The notes under the pieces are model-generated. The model saw nothing but the letters and a program-made list of their open reading frames with translations. It made no database searches and was not told the DNA's origin. This document shows, piece after piece, positions 8,783 through 18,002 of a stretch of DNA of 64,000 bases; the stretch's first letter is position 1, and every line of letters begins with the position of its first letter. Source of the DNA: Bacillota bacterium (lineage in GTDB: Bacteria > Bacillota > Clostridia > Lachnospirales > Lachnospiraceae); NCBI GenBank assembly GCA_023421505.1, contig JAEZTJ010000067.1:1-64000 (forward strand), given 5' to 3'. The translations under genes were made by a program, and so were the position numbers.

Positions 8783-9723
8783 TTAGTACCATGATATTTA
8801 CAGCTTTCCTTTAATAGCTTCAGAAAACGTTCCCTGTCAATATCCATTGCAACAACAGCATTATAATTCACTAGCGGATTGCTTCGAAAATCCGCTACGC
8901 AAGCTCCGGCATTATAAGCACCTTTCAAATCCAGGTCTAAATTCGCCTGTCTTACCGTAAATAGTGTGGGGTCAATTAAATAAGCTACCGCGCAGGAATC
9001 ATGCATAGGACAACCAGGCATTCTACGCAGAGGCCCTGTATAAAATATTGAGAAAAAATCTAATAATTCGCCTACAAATTTCGAGATCTCATCACCTGCA
9101 TTATGAAATTGTTCGAATTCTTCCTTTAAAATAATTGCTTTATGTGTAACATCCAGTCCATGCATGATAAGCGGTACCTTGCTATGAAAGACGATATGTG
9201 CTGCCACAGGGTCATTCCAAATATTAAATTCGGAATATATTGTACGGTTACCTTCGTAAACGCCGCCTCCCATAAAGGAAATACATTCGATTTTTTCATG
9301 CAGTTCAGGATAAGCAAGTAAAAATGCAGCGATATTGGTAAGCGGCCCTGTTGGAACTAGACACACCTTTCTGTCACTCTCATTTACCATACGTGCGATG
9401 AAGGAGATAGCATTTTCCTCAAGAGGCTTCATTTCTGGTTCCGGTAGCTGTGGGCCATCCATTCCGGTTGTTCCGTGGCAATCCTGTGCAACATTTAATT
9501 TACTGATTAACGGTTTACTCTTCCCTTTTACAACAGGGATATCGGTGCGTTTGATTTTTTCAAGGACTTTACATGCATTCTTTGTTGTTTTTTCTACGGT
9601 CTGATTTCCTCCGACCGTCGTAATTCCCAATAAGTCTATATTATCAGATGCCAGTGCAAGCATGATTGCTATGGCGTCGTCATGCCCCGGATCACAATCC
9701 ATGATAACGGCTTTTCTATCCAT
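8770..9723 (-). CDS. Inosine-uridine preferring nucleoside hydrolase
   Basis: Hydrolyses the N-glycosidic bond of nucleosides to a free base and ribose. The protein has 317 residues, as usual. The calcium and catalytic motif DCDPGHDDA (9-17) is complete, as is the C-terminal HD pair at 241-242 (MHDSCAVAYLIDP) and EFNIWNDPVAA in the middle. Substrate preference among purines and pyrimidines is not readable. It lies directly downstream of the nucleoside-type ABC transporter genes, from which a hairpin-rich spacer separates it, and upstream of its catalytically degenerate paralogue. GGAGTAATAT precedes the ATG. Confidence 0.93.
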   Translation of the reverse strand: MDRKAVIMDCDPGHDDAIAIMLALASDNIDLLGITTVGGNQTVEKTTKNACKVLEKIKRTDIPVVKGKSKPLISKLNVAQDCHGTTGMDGPQLPEPEMKPLEENAISFIARMVNESDRKVCLVPTGPLTNIAAFLLAYPELHEKIECISFMGGGVYEGNRTIYSEFNIWNDPVAAHIVFHSKVPLIMHGLDVTHKAIILKEEFEQFHNAGDEISKFVGELLDFFSIFYTGPLRRMPGCPMHDSCAVAYLIDPTLFTVRQANLDLDLKGAYNAGACVADFRSNPLVNYNAVVAMDIDRERFLKLLKESCKYHGTNVNC

Positions 9724-9738
9724 ATATTACTCCATTCC

Positions 9739-9857
9739 TGCGCATGATGAAGGCCTCGCTTTGCGAGAGTATGCGCAAATTTTAATTTATGCTATAAATT
9801 ACAAGCATAAATCTTTTAAAGGAAAGCTTTTCATATCTTTGCTTTTATCAGCTTTCC
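9739..9857 (-). repeat. Three back-to-back hairpins between permease and hydrolase genes
   Basis: Three inverted repeats fill the spacer: TGCGCAT/ATGCGCA (9739-9745, 9771-9777) enclosing CTCGC/GCGAG; ATTTATGCT/AGCATAAAT (9785-9793, 9804-9812); and GGAAAGC/GCTTTCC (9821-9827, 9851-9857), the last overlapping the permease stop codon. None has a convincing T-tail on the minus strand. They may set relative transcript stability between transporter and enzyme genes. Confidence 0.6.
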
Positions 9858-10798
9858 ATGCCTTTTACCTTTAACTTTGCAGCTTTTCTTGGTTTTGATT
9901 TTGACTTTCCATCACCATATACAACAAGTGCTAAAAGCGTAGCGACATATGGAAGCATCTGCATAAATTCAGCAGGAAGCTGCAGGGACTGTAATATATT
10001 TGATAGAGCATCGGCAAATCCAAATCCTACGCAGGCAATCATCGTACCAATCGGAGAACCGCCTCCCAAATTCTGAGCCGCGATTCCAATAAATCCTCTG
10101 CCTGCCATCATATTTCTTGAGAAGAAAGGCAAATACCCCATTGCCATATAAACTCCGCCCATTGAAGCTACAACACCGGCTATCATCAGTGCAGTAAATT
10201 GAGTTTTTATAACACTGATCCCAACGGACTGCGCCGCCTGTGGATTTTCACCCACTGAACGGATTCTCAGACCCAACGGCATTTTAAACATAAAGATATA
10301 TACACTGATTACTGTAAGGAAGGCTAGATATGTCATAAGATTATGTCCTGAAAGTAAATCTCCTAAAACCGGAATATTCTTAAGGATTGGAATATTTATA
10401 TTCGGTATTAATAAGCTTTTCAGGCTGGAGGATACCCCTTTATCTCCGCAAATTAAATACATAATAAGCACTGTCCCGCCGGAGCCTAAAATATTTAAAG
10501 CTAGACCTGTCAATATCAGGTGTGATTTTATCACTAACACGCAATAGGCAAACAATGCAGAAATCAAAGTACCACATAATATCCCAAGCAATGCACCCAC
10601 CCAAACGTTCTGCGTTAATGCACTAAATACAACTCCACCCAATGCTGCAAACAGCATGACACTTTCAAATGCGATACAAAGTACACCTGCTTTTTTCGAT
10701 ATGAGAGCTGCTAAGGCTGCAAAGATAAGTGGAGTAGATACTCTTAAAATAGTACCAAATGCTTCTACGGAAAATATAGATTTAAATAAAGTCTCCAT
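9848..10798 (-). CDS. BMP-type nucleoside ABC transporter permease 2
   Basis: Integral membrane protein of 316 residues with about eight to ten hydrophobic segments, of the branched-chain/ribose permease superfamily as found in the YufQ/NupQ branch of nucleoside importers. The motif MPLGLRIRSVGENPQAAQSVG (split here as MPLGLRIRSVGENP and AAQSVGI, about 180-200) is the family's cytoplasmic coupling loop. Its ATG overlaps the stop of the upstream permease by one base (TAATG). Works with the second permease, the double ATPase and the BMP lipoprotein encoded just upstream. Confidence 0.92.
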   Translation of the reverse strand: METLFKSIFSVEAFGTILRVSTPLIFAALAALISKKAGVLCIAFESVMLFAALGGVVFSALTQNVWVGALLGILCGTLISALFAYCVLVIKSHLILTGLALNILGSGGTVLIMYLICGDKGVSSSLKSLLIPNINIPILKNIPVLGDLLSGHNLMTYLAFLTVISVYIFMFKMPLGLRIRSVGENPQAAQSVGISVIKTQFTALMIAGVVASMGGVYMAMGYLPFFSRNMMAGRGFIGIAAQNLGGGSPIGTMIACVGFGFADALSNILQSLQLPAEFMQMLPYVATLLALVVYGDGKSKSKPRKAAKLKVKGMES

Positions 10799-11895
10799 TA
10801 TGCCCTTTCCCCCTTTACCTCCAGAGATTTTCCGGAATTCTTTACAACCTGTCTATGCTTCCAAGTTGCCAAAAAGCTTTCTGCACAAACAAGGATGATA
10901 ATTGTTGCTTGAATTATCGAGATGATTTCTACCGGTACATCTGACTGTCTTGTTATTACATCAGCGCCTATTCGGATATAGGACAAGAAAAAGCAGGCAA
11001 GCGGCACATATTTTGGATTGTAGCGTGCCATAATCGCAACCATGATTCCATCAAAGCCGTGTCCCGACAATTGTTGATATTGAAAACGGTTAAACATACC
11101 CAGCTGTTCAATCGCACCGCCAAAGCCGGAAATAAAACCGCCTATCAGCTGACAGGATAATACAACCTTCATTACATTAATTCCGGAATATTTTGCAAAG
11201 CTTGCATTTTGTCCTACCATACGGGTTTCATAGCCCCACTTGGTTTTATACAGATAGATATAGGCAGCCATAACGACGAGGATTGCTATTATAAAGCCTA
11301 TATGTACATGAAAGATACCAAATGATTTTGGAAACCTGGGCAGCTTCGATGATTTTGCGAAAAGTTTAGAGGCAGGAAAGCCTGCTGTTGAATCTCCGAT
11401 AATATAATTAATAAAATAAGTACCTACATAAAACGCAACATAATTCATCATGAGTGATGATACAACAGGCAGTGCCCCTTTTTTTACATAAAGGATTGCG
11501 GGAATAAAGCAAACCAGAGCCCCTGCCATACCTCCAACTAGCATACAGACAACCGGATGCAGCCCCATTGGAAGCGCAAATTTTACCGCCATATAGGATG
11601 CACCTATTCCACCCAAATAGAAGGCACCTTCACTAGCCATGTTGTTCTGATTGGCGGAATAAATAATAGAAACACCGACACCCGTGAACATAAGCGGAAT
11701 CATTGTTTCAATTACATTTTTCATACGCGTGCTTTTCAAAAGAGGTCCTATTAAAAATTGAGTTAATGTATCAAGAGGTGTTGCACTTATTAAGAAAATA
11801 AAAACTGCTGCAATTGCAATGGAAATACCAAGTGCCACCAGTGTACGAATTAAATCAAACTGTCTTTCAAATTTATTGTTTTTCAAAAAGTTCAC
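10798..11895 (-). CDS. BMP-type nucleoside ABC transporter permease 1
   Basis: Membrane permease of about 365 residues in the YufP/NupP branch, longer at the N-terminus than its partner. Hydrophobic segments start near residue 17 and the coupling motif KTKWGYETRMVGQNASFAKY is present. The longest reading frame starts at 11940 and would overlap the ATPase gene; I prefer the GTG at 11895, which has TAGGA seven bases upstream and leaves a seven-base gap after the ATPase stop. One-base coupling to the next permease. Confidence 0.9.
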   Translation of the reverse strand: MNFLKNNKFERQFDLIRTLVALGISIAIAAVFIFLISATPLDTLTQFLIGPLLKSTRMKNVIETMIPLMFTGVGVSIIYSANQNNMASEGAFYLGGIGASYMAVKFALPMGLHPVVCMLVGGMAGALVCFIPAILYVKKGALPVVSSLMMNYVAFYVGTYFINYIIGDSTAGFPASKLFAKSSKLPRFPKSFGIFHVHIGFIIAILVVMAAYIYLYKTKWGYETRMVGQNASFAKYSGINVMKVVLSCQLIGGFISGFGGAIEQLGMFNRFQYQQLSGHGFDGIMVAIMARYNPKYVPLACFFLSYIRIGADVITRQSDVPVEIISIIQATIIILVCAESFLATWKHRQVVKNSGKSLEVKGERA

Positions 11896-11902
11896 CTGCT
11901 TC

Positions 11903-13486
11903 CTATTTCTGACAACCATACATTGCCAATTGGATTTCATCCGGGTTCTGCTTTTTTAAACCCAGCATATATTCACCTAATACTTCTTCCTTTACACTGC
12001 CGCTATCCTCGAAATATCCGGCAATTTTCCCTTCACACATAACAGCAAGACTATCACTTACTTCCAAAACTTCATTTAAATCTGCGGTAATAAGAAGAAT
12101 AGCCGCACCTTCATCCCGAAGCTGTATTAATTTCTTACGAATGAATTCACTAGCAACCACATCAATTCCTCTGGTTGGCTGATTTGCAATAATTAATTTT
12201 GGATTTGAGGAAAATTCGCGGGCTACAACAACTTTTTGTATATTTCCACCGGATAAAGTTTTTATTAGGGCATCCGGTCCATCGCATTTTACAAGAAAAT
12301 CTTTGATTAATTCCTTTACCATTTTGGATATTTTGCTTGAATTCAATATAAAGCCATTATTTAATTCCTTTTTAAAATACCGATCCGAAATCATATTATC
12401 ACTGATACTTGAAGACGCAACAGATCCATAGGTCATGCGGTCTTCTGAAACATGAGCCACCTTAAGTTCGCGAATACTGCGTATTGATTTACCCTTAATA
12501 TCGACGCCATCAACTTTTATACTACCTTCACCGATTGGTGTAAGTCCGCTTATTAACTCCGAGAGCTCCCTTTGACCGTTTCCTTCTACTCCTGCAATTC
12601 CTAAAATCTGTCCTTCTTTAACACATAAGGACACATGATCAAGTACTCTTTTTCCGTGTATATTATTTAATGTTATGTTCTGTACTTCTAAAATTATTTT
12701 TCCCGGATGCGCTGCCTTTTTATCTATTTTAAGCACAACATCCCGGCCTACCATCATTTGAGAAATTTGCTGCTCAGAATAATCGGCTACATTTGCAACA
12801 CTAACGAGCTTACCACCCCGTAAAACCGTAAAACGGTCGCAGATTGCTTTCACCTCATTCAATTTATGTGAGATAAAGATAATTGTATATCCATCGTTCT
12901 TTAATACGATTAATTCTTCAAATAATTCTTTGGTTTCCTGCGGAGTCAATACAGCAGTAGGTTCATCCAAAATGATAATTTTGGCACCACGAAGCAATAC
13001 CTTTAATATTTCTACCTTCTGCTTCGTCCCAACCGGTAAATCTTCGACCTTTGCATCTGCATCCACATTAAAATTATATTTTTTTGAAATATCATCTGTC
13101 ATTTTTAAGGCGGCTGCAAAATCAAATAAACCCTTCTTTTTTGGCTCAATTCCAAGCGTAAGATTTTCTGCAACGGTAAGTGACGGTACAAGCATAAAGT
13201 GCTGGTACACCATACCAATACCGTGTTCTATTGCTACCTGCGGATTATCTATGGTAATTTCTTTGTTATTTAATAATATACGTCCTTTTTCTGGTTTTTC
13301 ATGTCCGAATAATACTTTCATCAGTGTACTTTTACCTGCACCGTTTTCACCAAGTAAGGCATGGATTTCTCCTTTATTTACTGAGAAGTTTACATTATCA
13401 TTGGCTACAAAACCGTTCGAATAGATTTTTGTGATATTCTCCATACAAAGCAAGGGAATATCTTTTTCGGCTTTACTTTTATCCAT
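11903..13486 (-). CDS. BMP-type nucleoside ABC transporter ATPase (two NBDs)
   Basis: A double ATPase of about 527 residues like YufO/NupO and RbsA. The first cassette has GENGAGKST and LDEPTAVLTP. The second is the usual degenerate type, with GVEGNGQRE in place of a full Walker A, then LSGGNIQKVVVAREF and ANQPTRGID. The signature of the first cassette is also weak (LPVGTKQKVEILK), as in this family. The start at 13486 is favoured by GGTGAT six bases upstream; a TTG two codons earlier lies too close. It follows the BMP lipoprotein gene after a hairpin that may act as an attenuating terminator. Confidence 0.95.
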   Translation of the reverse strand: MDKSKAEKDIPLLCMENITKIYSNGFVANDNVNFSVNKGEIHALLGENGAGKSTLMKVLFGHEKPEKGRILLNNKEITIDNPQVAIEHGIGMVYQHFMLVPSLTVAENLTLGIEPKKKGLFDFAAALKMTDDISKKYNFNVDADAKVEDLPVGTKQKVEILKVLLRGAKIIILDEPTAVLTPQETKELFEELIVLKNDGYTIIFISHKLNEVKAICDRFTVLRGGKLVSVANVADYSEQQISQMMVGRDVVLKIDKKAAHPGKIILEVQNITLNNIHGKRVLDHVSLCVKEGQILGIAGVEGNGQRELSELISGLTPIGEGSIKVDGVDIKGKSIRSIRELKVAHVSEDRMTYGSVASSSISDNMISDRYFKKELNNGFILNSSKISKMVKELIKDFLVKCDGPDALIKTLSGGNIQKVVVAREFSSNPKLIIANQPTRGIDVVASEFIRKKLIQLRDEGAAILLITADLNEVLEVSDSLAVMCEGKIAGYFEDSGSVKEEVLGEYMLGLKKQNPDEIQLAMYGCQK

Positions 13487-13576
13487 ATCCAATCACCCAT
13501 TTTCTTTTAGTTTTTTAAAGTGACTTTAATAATTAGTTTTAAGACCGCTGACTTCACCACGTTCTTTGTAATGAGT

Positions 13577-13625
13577 AAAAAAGCTCCACTAATTATGTTA
13601 TCCTATTAAATAGTGGAGCTTTTAT
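13577..13625 (-). terminator. Intra-operon terminator after the BMP lipoprotein gene
   Basis: A perfect 13-bp stem (13579-13591 with 13611-13623) ending in an A-run/T-run on both sides, 20 bp past the stop codon of the binding-protein gene. Such leaky terminators commonly let the binding protein be made in excess over the permease and ATPase downstream. Confidence 0.85.
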
Positions 13626-13644
13626 TTATTGCGGTAAAATCACT

Positions 13645-14835
13645 TTATGGCTTTACTTTTTCGCGGATTGCTTTAACATCATCTGTACTCAAACCGATTG
13701 CTGTTTTTACAGTGATCTTTCCTGAAACAATATCTTCCTGTAAACTCTGTACAGACTTTCTTACCTCTTCGCTTACCAGTTTCTTATAGATATCGTTATC
13801 AGCAATTCCCATGGAATCATCTGCAAGACCAACGTAATCATGTTTGCCCCAAGAAAGAGTACCTTCCTTTGCACCCTTTAAAGCATCATATACGATGTTG
13901 TCCATCTTCTTAATAACAGAGGTTACTATCTGATTTGCAGTAGCTTCATCTCCATTTTCAATCTTAAGCGTTGCCTGATCCTGATCAACACCGATAGCGA
14001 ACTTTCCGCTCTCCTTTGCCGCATCTAATACACCCATACCAGCACCTGAGGCAACAGAGAATACAACATCTGCACCCTGCTGATACTGTGCAAGTGCAAG
14101 CTCCTTCGCTTTCGCTGAATCTGTAAAGTTACCAACATAAGAAGCTAATACTTTTGTGTCAGGGTCTACAAAGGTCGCACCCTCGATAAATCCTACCAGG
14201 AAGTCATTTACAGCAGTATTTTCGCCACCACCTACAAAACCGATTATTTTTTCACCGTTCGTACCCTCGTAGCTGCTTTTCGTGAAGTTTGCCGCTACAG
14301 CACCGCCTAAAAATGCGGCTTCATTTTGTCTTGCCATTACCGAATAGCAGTTATCTAAACCACCGTCTGCAAAAGTCAACTCCGTATCATAGGAAATGAA
14401 TTTCTGATCCGGATATTCCCTGGCAACCTGCTCAACCGCTTCTCTTAAGTTAAATAAGCCTGCTACTATTACATCATACTCTTCGGATTCAGCAAGCTCT
14501 GTGAGTGTAGGTACCTGCTTTGTCGCATCACCCAGAAGCTCAATTACCTTGACTTCCATATTTAAATCCTTTGCTGCTTTTTCCGCTCCTGCCCAAGCCA
14601 GATCGGATATTGTCTTATCTCCTAAATTGTTGTTAATAACTACAGCTACATTATACTTATCACTGCTGTCAGTTTTGCTCCCCTGATCACTTGCCTGATC
14701 CTTTGTTTCATTGCTTGTTTGGTTGGTTGTTTGATCACCAGTTTCCTTTTCGGATGATTTTTGAGCACATCCGGTTAGTAAACTAAATGACAGTATACCT
14801 GCAATAATCATACTAAAAACTTTTTTCATTTTCAT
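13645..14835 (-). CDS. BMP-family nucleoside-binding lipoprotein
   Basis: Substrate-binding lipoprotein of the Bmp/Med family, about 396 residues, that would deliver nucleosides to the ABC permeases. The signal peptide ends in a lipobox SLLTGC, followed by a Ser/Thr/Asp-rich tether and the ligand domain beginning NVAVVINNNLGDKT. FVGGGENTAVNDFLVGFIEG is the conserved hinge segment. I start at 14835, where AGGAGAGAGG precedes ATG AAA ATG; a frame 20 codons longer would overlap the upstream permease and lacks a leader. Binding of purine nucleosides is known for relatives (BmpA, YufN), and the neighbouring hydrolase supports it here. Confidence 0.94.
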   Translation of the reverse strand: MKMKKVFSMIIAGILSFSLLTGCAQKSSEKETGDQTTNQTSNETKDQASDQGSKTDSSDKYNVAVVINNNLGDKTISDLAWAGAEKAAKDLNMEVKVIELLGDATKQVPTLTELAESEEYDVIVAGLFNLREAVEQVAREYPDQKFISYDTELTFADGGLDNCYSVMARQNEAAFLGGAVAANFTKSSYEGTNGEKIIGFVGGGENTAVNDFLVGFIEGATFVDPDTKVLASYVGNFTDSAKAKELALAQYQQGADVVFSVASGAGMGVLDAAKESGKFAIGVDQDQATLKIENGDEATANQIVTSVIKKMDNIVYDALKGAKEGTLSWGKHDYVGLADDSMGIADNDIYKKLVSEEVRKSVQSLQEDIVSGKITVKTAIGLSTDDVKAIREKVKP

Positions 14836-14849
14836 ATACCTCTCTCCTT

Positions 14850-16457
14850 TTAAATGAATAGTAATATTAAAATTATTCCCATCGACATAACACAAAATAG
14901 TGCCAACGGAATGATTTTCTTTAGAATTTTGCCTTCACTTCCAATAATTCCAGCTGTGGTAGCTCCTAATACGATACTTCCCGGTGATATCATATTCCCA
15001 ATAGAACCTCCTGCTGTCTGCGCTGCAAGAATCGGGCCCGGGTCTATTTTTAATAATTTTGCTGTTATTAATTGAAACTCTCCGAATAATATATTGGAAG
15101 ACATTGTACTGCTTGTCATAAACGACCCTAGCATTCCGATAAAGGGTGTAAGAACAATATAAAAGCGTTCCAGTACGGAGGATATTCCGTAAGCTAATAC
15201 CATTGTCATACCGGTTCCGCTCATTACCCGTGACATTACGATAAATTCCATAATTACCAAGCCGGAGGGTAACGTCCGTTTAAACGTTCTTTTTAAAATG
15301 TCAGTCTGATTTTCTTTTCGAATAAATCCCTTCCTTTTATAATAGAAAAATCCCAGGAAAGCTGAAAGTAAGAGAAACATTCCCGCGTGCGTTAAGGGTG
15401 CAAGCGGTGCATATTTATCTGTCGCTTTATCAATAAAATCATAACCTGTGACCATTTCCGGAAAAGAGAAACCAATTTCAAAGCTACTTAAAATCTCCTT
15501 TAGCGGTCTGATCAAAAGAATAACTACGGTAAGTAAGGTTAAAAAATAGTATGGCAGAAAAGCTTGATGAATTGACATTTTTGCTTTAACAATAGCTTTA
15601 TTATTTGTCTTGCCAGAGGAAAGAAGCACCTGACTATCAGCGATTTCCCACGGTGTATTGTACCACCTCGTTTTCCCAAGGAAGAGCAAGGCGATCATAC
15701 TCACGCAGGAGGGCAAAAAACAAGCCATTGTTTGATTTTGCTGACCTAAAAGCAGCTGACCTCCGCCCTGTATTGCACATAGTACAATAACTGCCGGTAA
15801 ACCCTTTTTTAATCCTCTCCCTTTTCCATAAAACCAGCAAATTGACAAATAACAGATAAAATTCCACAGCCATATAAATATTCCCGCATAAAATGCTGTT
15901 TTTAAAACCATTTCATGATTTGAACCGATTTGTGTCTGCGAGATTAATGCATCCCAGGCAACTGCCAGCGTACCAAAGGTTCCGCCCCAGGCTTGTCCTA
16001 ACAGTGGTATAATTACTGCCCATATGGGGGCTATTCCAATACCGATGAGTAACGGTGCCCCAACAGCCACCGGGACTCCAAAACCGGTTATCCCCTGTAA
16101 AAAGCTTGGAAAAACTGCACCGATTGCAAGTATTTGTAGTAATTTATTCGGACATAGCTTTTTGATTTCCGATAAGATACATTGTTCTGTACCGGCTTCC
16201 TTGCTGATTTCATAAATTAATACTGCCGGTACAATCACAATAATGACGGATAACGAGTTCCAGACACCCTTTGTGCACTGCATGATAAGGAACCAAACGT
16301 CTGCCTTGAATGCGATAAATGCGAAGATTATACTGTCAATTAAAGCAATCGGTGCTGCAACAATCGATCCAAGCTGAAATTTTATCATCAATAGTAATAA
16401 GATGAATATAGGGGACAAAGCGATAACCCATGTTATAATATTTACTGGTATACCCAT
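14850..16457 (-). CDS. LctP-family lactate/glycolate-type permease
   Basis: Integral membrane carrier of 535 residues with about 13 hydrophobic segments, in the L-lactate permease family. The family block GITGFGVPVAVGAPLL (near 120-135) and the GQAWGGTFGTLAVAWD block (near 154-169) are clear, as is SPGSIVLGATTAG near the C-terminus. It is placed between DUF1116 and the BMP lipoprotein gene, which is unexpected for a lactate carrier. Oxamate, the product expected from an FdrA-type oxamate transcarbamylase, is a close analogue of lactate and pyruvate, so export of oxamate or a similar acid is a reasonable inference. TAGGAG precedes the ATG. Confidence 0.9.
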   Translation of the reverse strand: MGIPVNIITWVIALSPIFILLLLMIKFQLGSIVAAPIALIDSIIFAFIAFKADVWFLIMQCTKGVWNSLSVIIVIVPAVLIYEISKEAGTEQCILSEIKKLCPNKLLQILAIGAVFPSFLQGITGFGVPVAVGAPLLIGIGIAPIWAVIIPLLGQAWGGTFGTLAVAWDALISQTQIGSNHEMVLKTAFYAGIFIWLWNFICYLSICWFYGKGRGLKKGLPAVIVLCAIQGGGQLLLGQQNQTMACFLPSCVSMIALLFLGKTRWYNTPWEIADSQVLLSSGKTNNKAIVKAKMSIHQAFLPYYFLTLLTVVILLIRPLKEILSSFEIGFSFPEMVTGYDFIDKATDKYAPLAPLTHAGMFLLLSAFLGFFYYKRKGFIRKENQTDILKRTFKRTLPSGLVIMEFIVMSRVMSGTGMTMVLAYGISSVLERFYIVLTPFIGMLGSFMTSSTMSSNILFGEFQLITAKLLKIDPGPILAAQTAGGSIGNMISPGSIVLGATTAGIIGSEGKILKKIIPLALFCVMSMGIILILLFI

Positions 16458-16481
16458 TATTTGGCTCCTAAATTATTTTCT

Positions 16482-17729
16482 TCATAGCTGCTCATATTCT
16501 GCAAAAGCATAAATTGCTTTCAGAAAGCAATCGATTGGTGCTCTTACGATACCCGCACCTATCTGTCCGACGCCGGGAAGCTTATGAGCCATTCCGGTAT
16601 TAATCACTGGTGTTATGCCAGTTTCAACGACTTTCCTTATATCTATTCCGGTCGCCGTACCTTGGAATTCCAAATTAGGGATAATATAATTCGGACTCTT
16701 TCCTATCGTTATCTCTTCCATTTCCCTTGAGTAATCTAAGGCCTCCTGTACGGATTTCGCACCCACGAACCGTACGACTGCCGGTGATGACCCCATTGCA
16801 ATACCGCCAATTCCAAAGGTTTCGCATATTGCACTATCGCCCATATCGGGGTTCGCATCCTTTTCACTATAGCCTGCAAAATATAAACCCTTCGGCATTA
16901 ATACCGGTGCCTCAAACCAGGTATCACCCAGTGCACTTACCTTTATACCAAAATTTGTACCATTTCTACTCATTGCTGTAACAATGGAACAATGCTCAAT
17001 ATTTTTTACTGGATCCATGGTACTTTTGCCTGCTGCCATAGCTAAGTTTAGGAAAAGCTGCTCATTCCCGGTAATAAATTGCACTATTCTTTTTAAGTCT
17101 TCCTTCTCAGCAACTGCTTCAACCAGAAAAGGCATAATTGTTCGAACGAACAGCGAGGAGGCAGCTATATTACGTTGATGCATTTCATCACCCATTGCCA
17201 ATGCTTTAGAAATAATCACTTTCAGCGAAACAGGGCCACTGAGTGCTAAGGCTTTTTTCATGGCAGGTGCCAGTACCTTTTCAAACCAGCGCAGCCGTTC
17301 TAATACCTCGGGACCATTGGAACCAAAACGCATTACTTTTCCCAAACCCTCGTTAAAGGTGGTGTAAGCAATATTTCCATAGGATTTATTGCGAACCTCA
17401 TATAAGGGCATCGAATAAGTAATCATTCCCGTCATCGGTCCGACCGCACCCATACTATGATTTGAAACAAACCTGATTTTTCCTTCTAGTACAAGCTGTT
17501 CGGCCTCTTTTAGATTTTCTGCCAATCCTTCATACAAAACAGCACCTAATACCGCACCTTGTAATGGACCACACATATCCTCCCACGCAATCGGCGGTCC
17601 TGCATGTCCTATCATATTCTTTTCCATTCCGGGAAGAACTTGATGTGCATATTTTATATCAATAAGCTCCGGTTCTGCATTGTTAATTATTTCAAGGGCT
17701 TCCATATTTGCTCTATCAATTTTATTCAT
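16482..17729 (-). CDS. DUF1116 protein, FdrA partner (YlbE/AllG-like)
   Basis: Protein of 415 residues in the DUF1116 family, which is almost always encoded next to fdrA. Conserved segments include MIGHAGPPIAWEDMCGPLQGA (shown as GHAGPPIAWEDMCGP, about 40-54), RNGTNFGIKVSALGD and the C-terminal MAHKLPGVGQIGAGIVRAP. The E. coli homologue YlbE has been proposed to be a subunit of oxamate carbamoyltransferase with FdrA and YlbF. Catalytic residues are not established to my knowledge. It follows the small FdrA C-terminal-like gene after 26 bp and is preceded by AGGAG. Confidence 0.9.
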   Translation of the reverse strand: MNKIDRANMEALEIINNAEPELIDIKYAHQVLPGMEKNMIGHAGPPIAWEDMCGPLQGAVLGAVLYEGLAENLKEAEQLVLEGKIRFVSNHSMGAVGPMTGMITYSMPLYEVRNKSYGNIAYTTFNEGLGKVMRFGSNGPEVLERLRWFEKVLAPAMKKALALSGPVSLKVIISKALAMGDEMHQRNIAASSLFVRTIMPFLVEAVAEKEDLKRIVQFITGNEQLFLNLAMAAGKSTMDPVKNIEHCSIVTAMSRNGTNFGIKVSALGDTWFEAPVLMPKGLYFAGYSEKDANPDMGDSAICETFGIGGIAMGSSPAVVRFVGAKSVQEALDYSREMEEITIGKSPNYIIPNLEFQGTATGIDIRKVVETGITPVINTGMAHKLPGVGQIGAGIVRAPIDCFLKAIYAFAEYEQL

Positions 17730-17755
17730 TCATCATTGCTCCTTAACTATCTAAA

Positions 17756-17929
17756 TTAATTGCTGAGTTTATCAAGTATATCAATTAATCTTGAATTCCC
17801 TCCGGCAGGCGGCTTCCATTCTACCTGTATATAAGGAACATGCTGCGTTTTCATTGCATCACCAAAACGTTCAAGCCCTATATTCACTACCACTAAGTCA
17901 CTCTGAAACAGTGCTTCAATATTCTTCAT
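17756..17929 (-). CDS. Small stand-alone FdrA C-terminal domain (57 aa)
   Basis: A short gene between fdrA and the DUF1116 gene. It encodes 57 residues, beginning MKNIEALFQSDLVVVNIGLE and containing VEWKPPAGGNSRLIDIL. This matches the last ~50 residues of full-length E. coli FdrA (VINIGLRSF ... YQWSPVAGGNKKL), whereas the FdrA here stops just before that domain. AGAGGG stands seven bases before the ATG, so it appears to be translated on its own. The domain was probably split from FdrA, not lost. I infer that it binds back to FdrA. Confidence 0.82.
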   Translation of the reverse strand: MKNIEALFQSDLVVVNIGLERFGDAMKTQHVPYIQVEWKPPAGGNSRLIDILDKLSN

Positions 17930-18002
17930 GACAAGCCCTCTCTTTTATTTTTTATTTAGTTAATTGTGAAACTTCATACGCTAATAAAATCTTAATTGTA
18001 GA

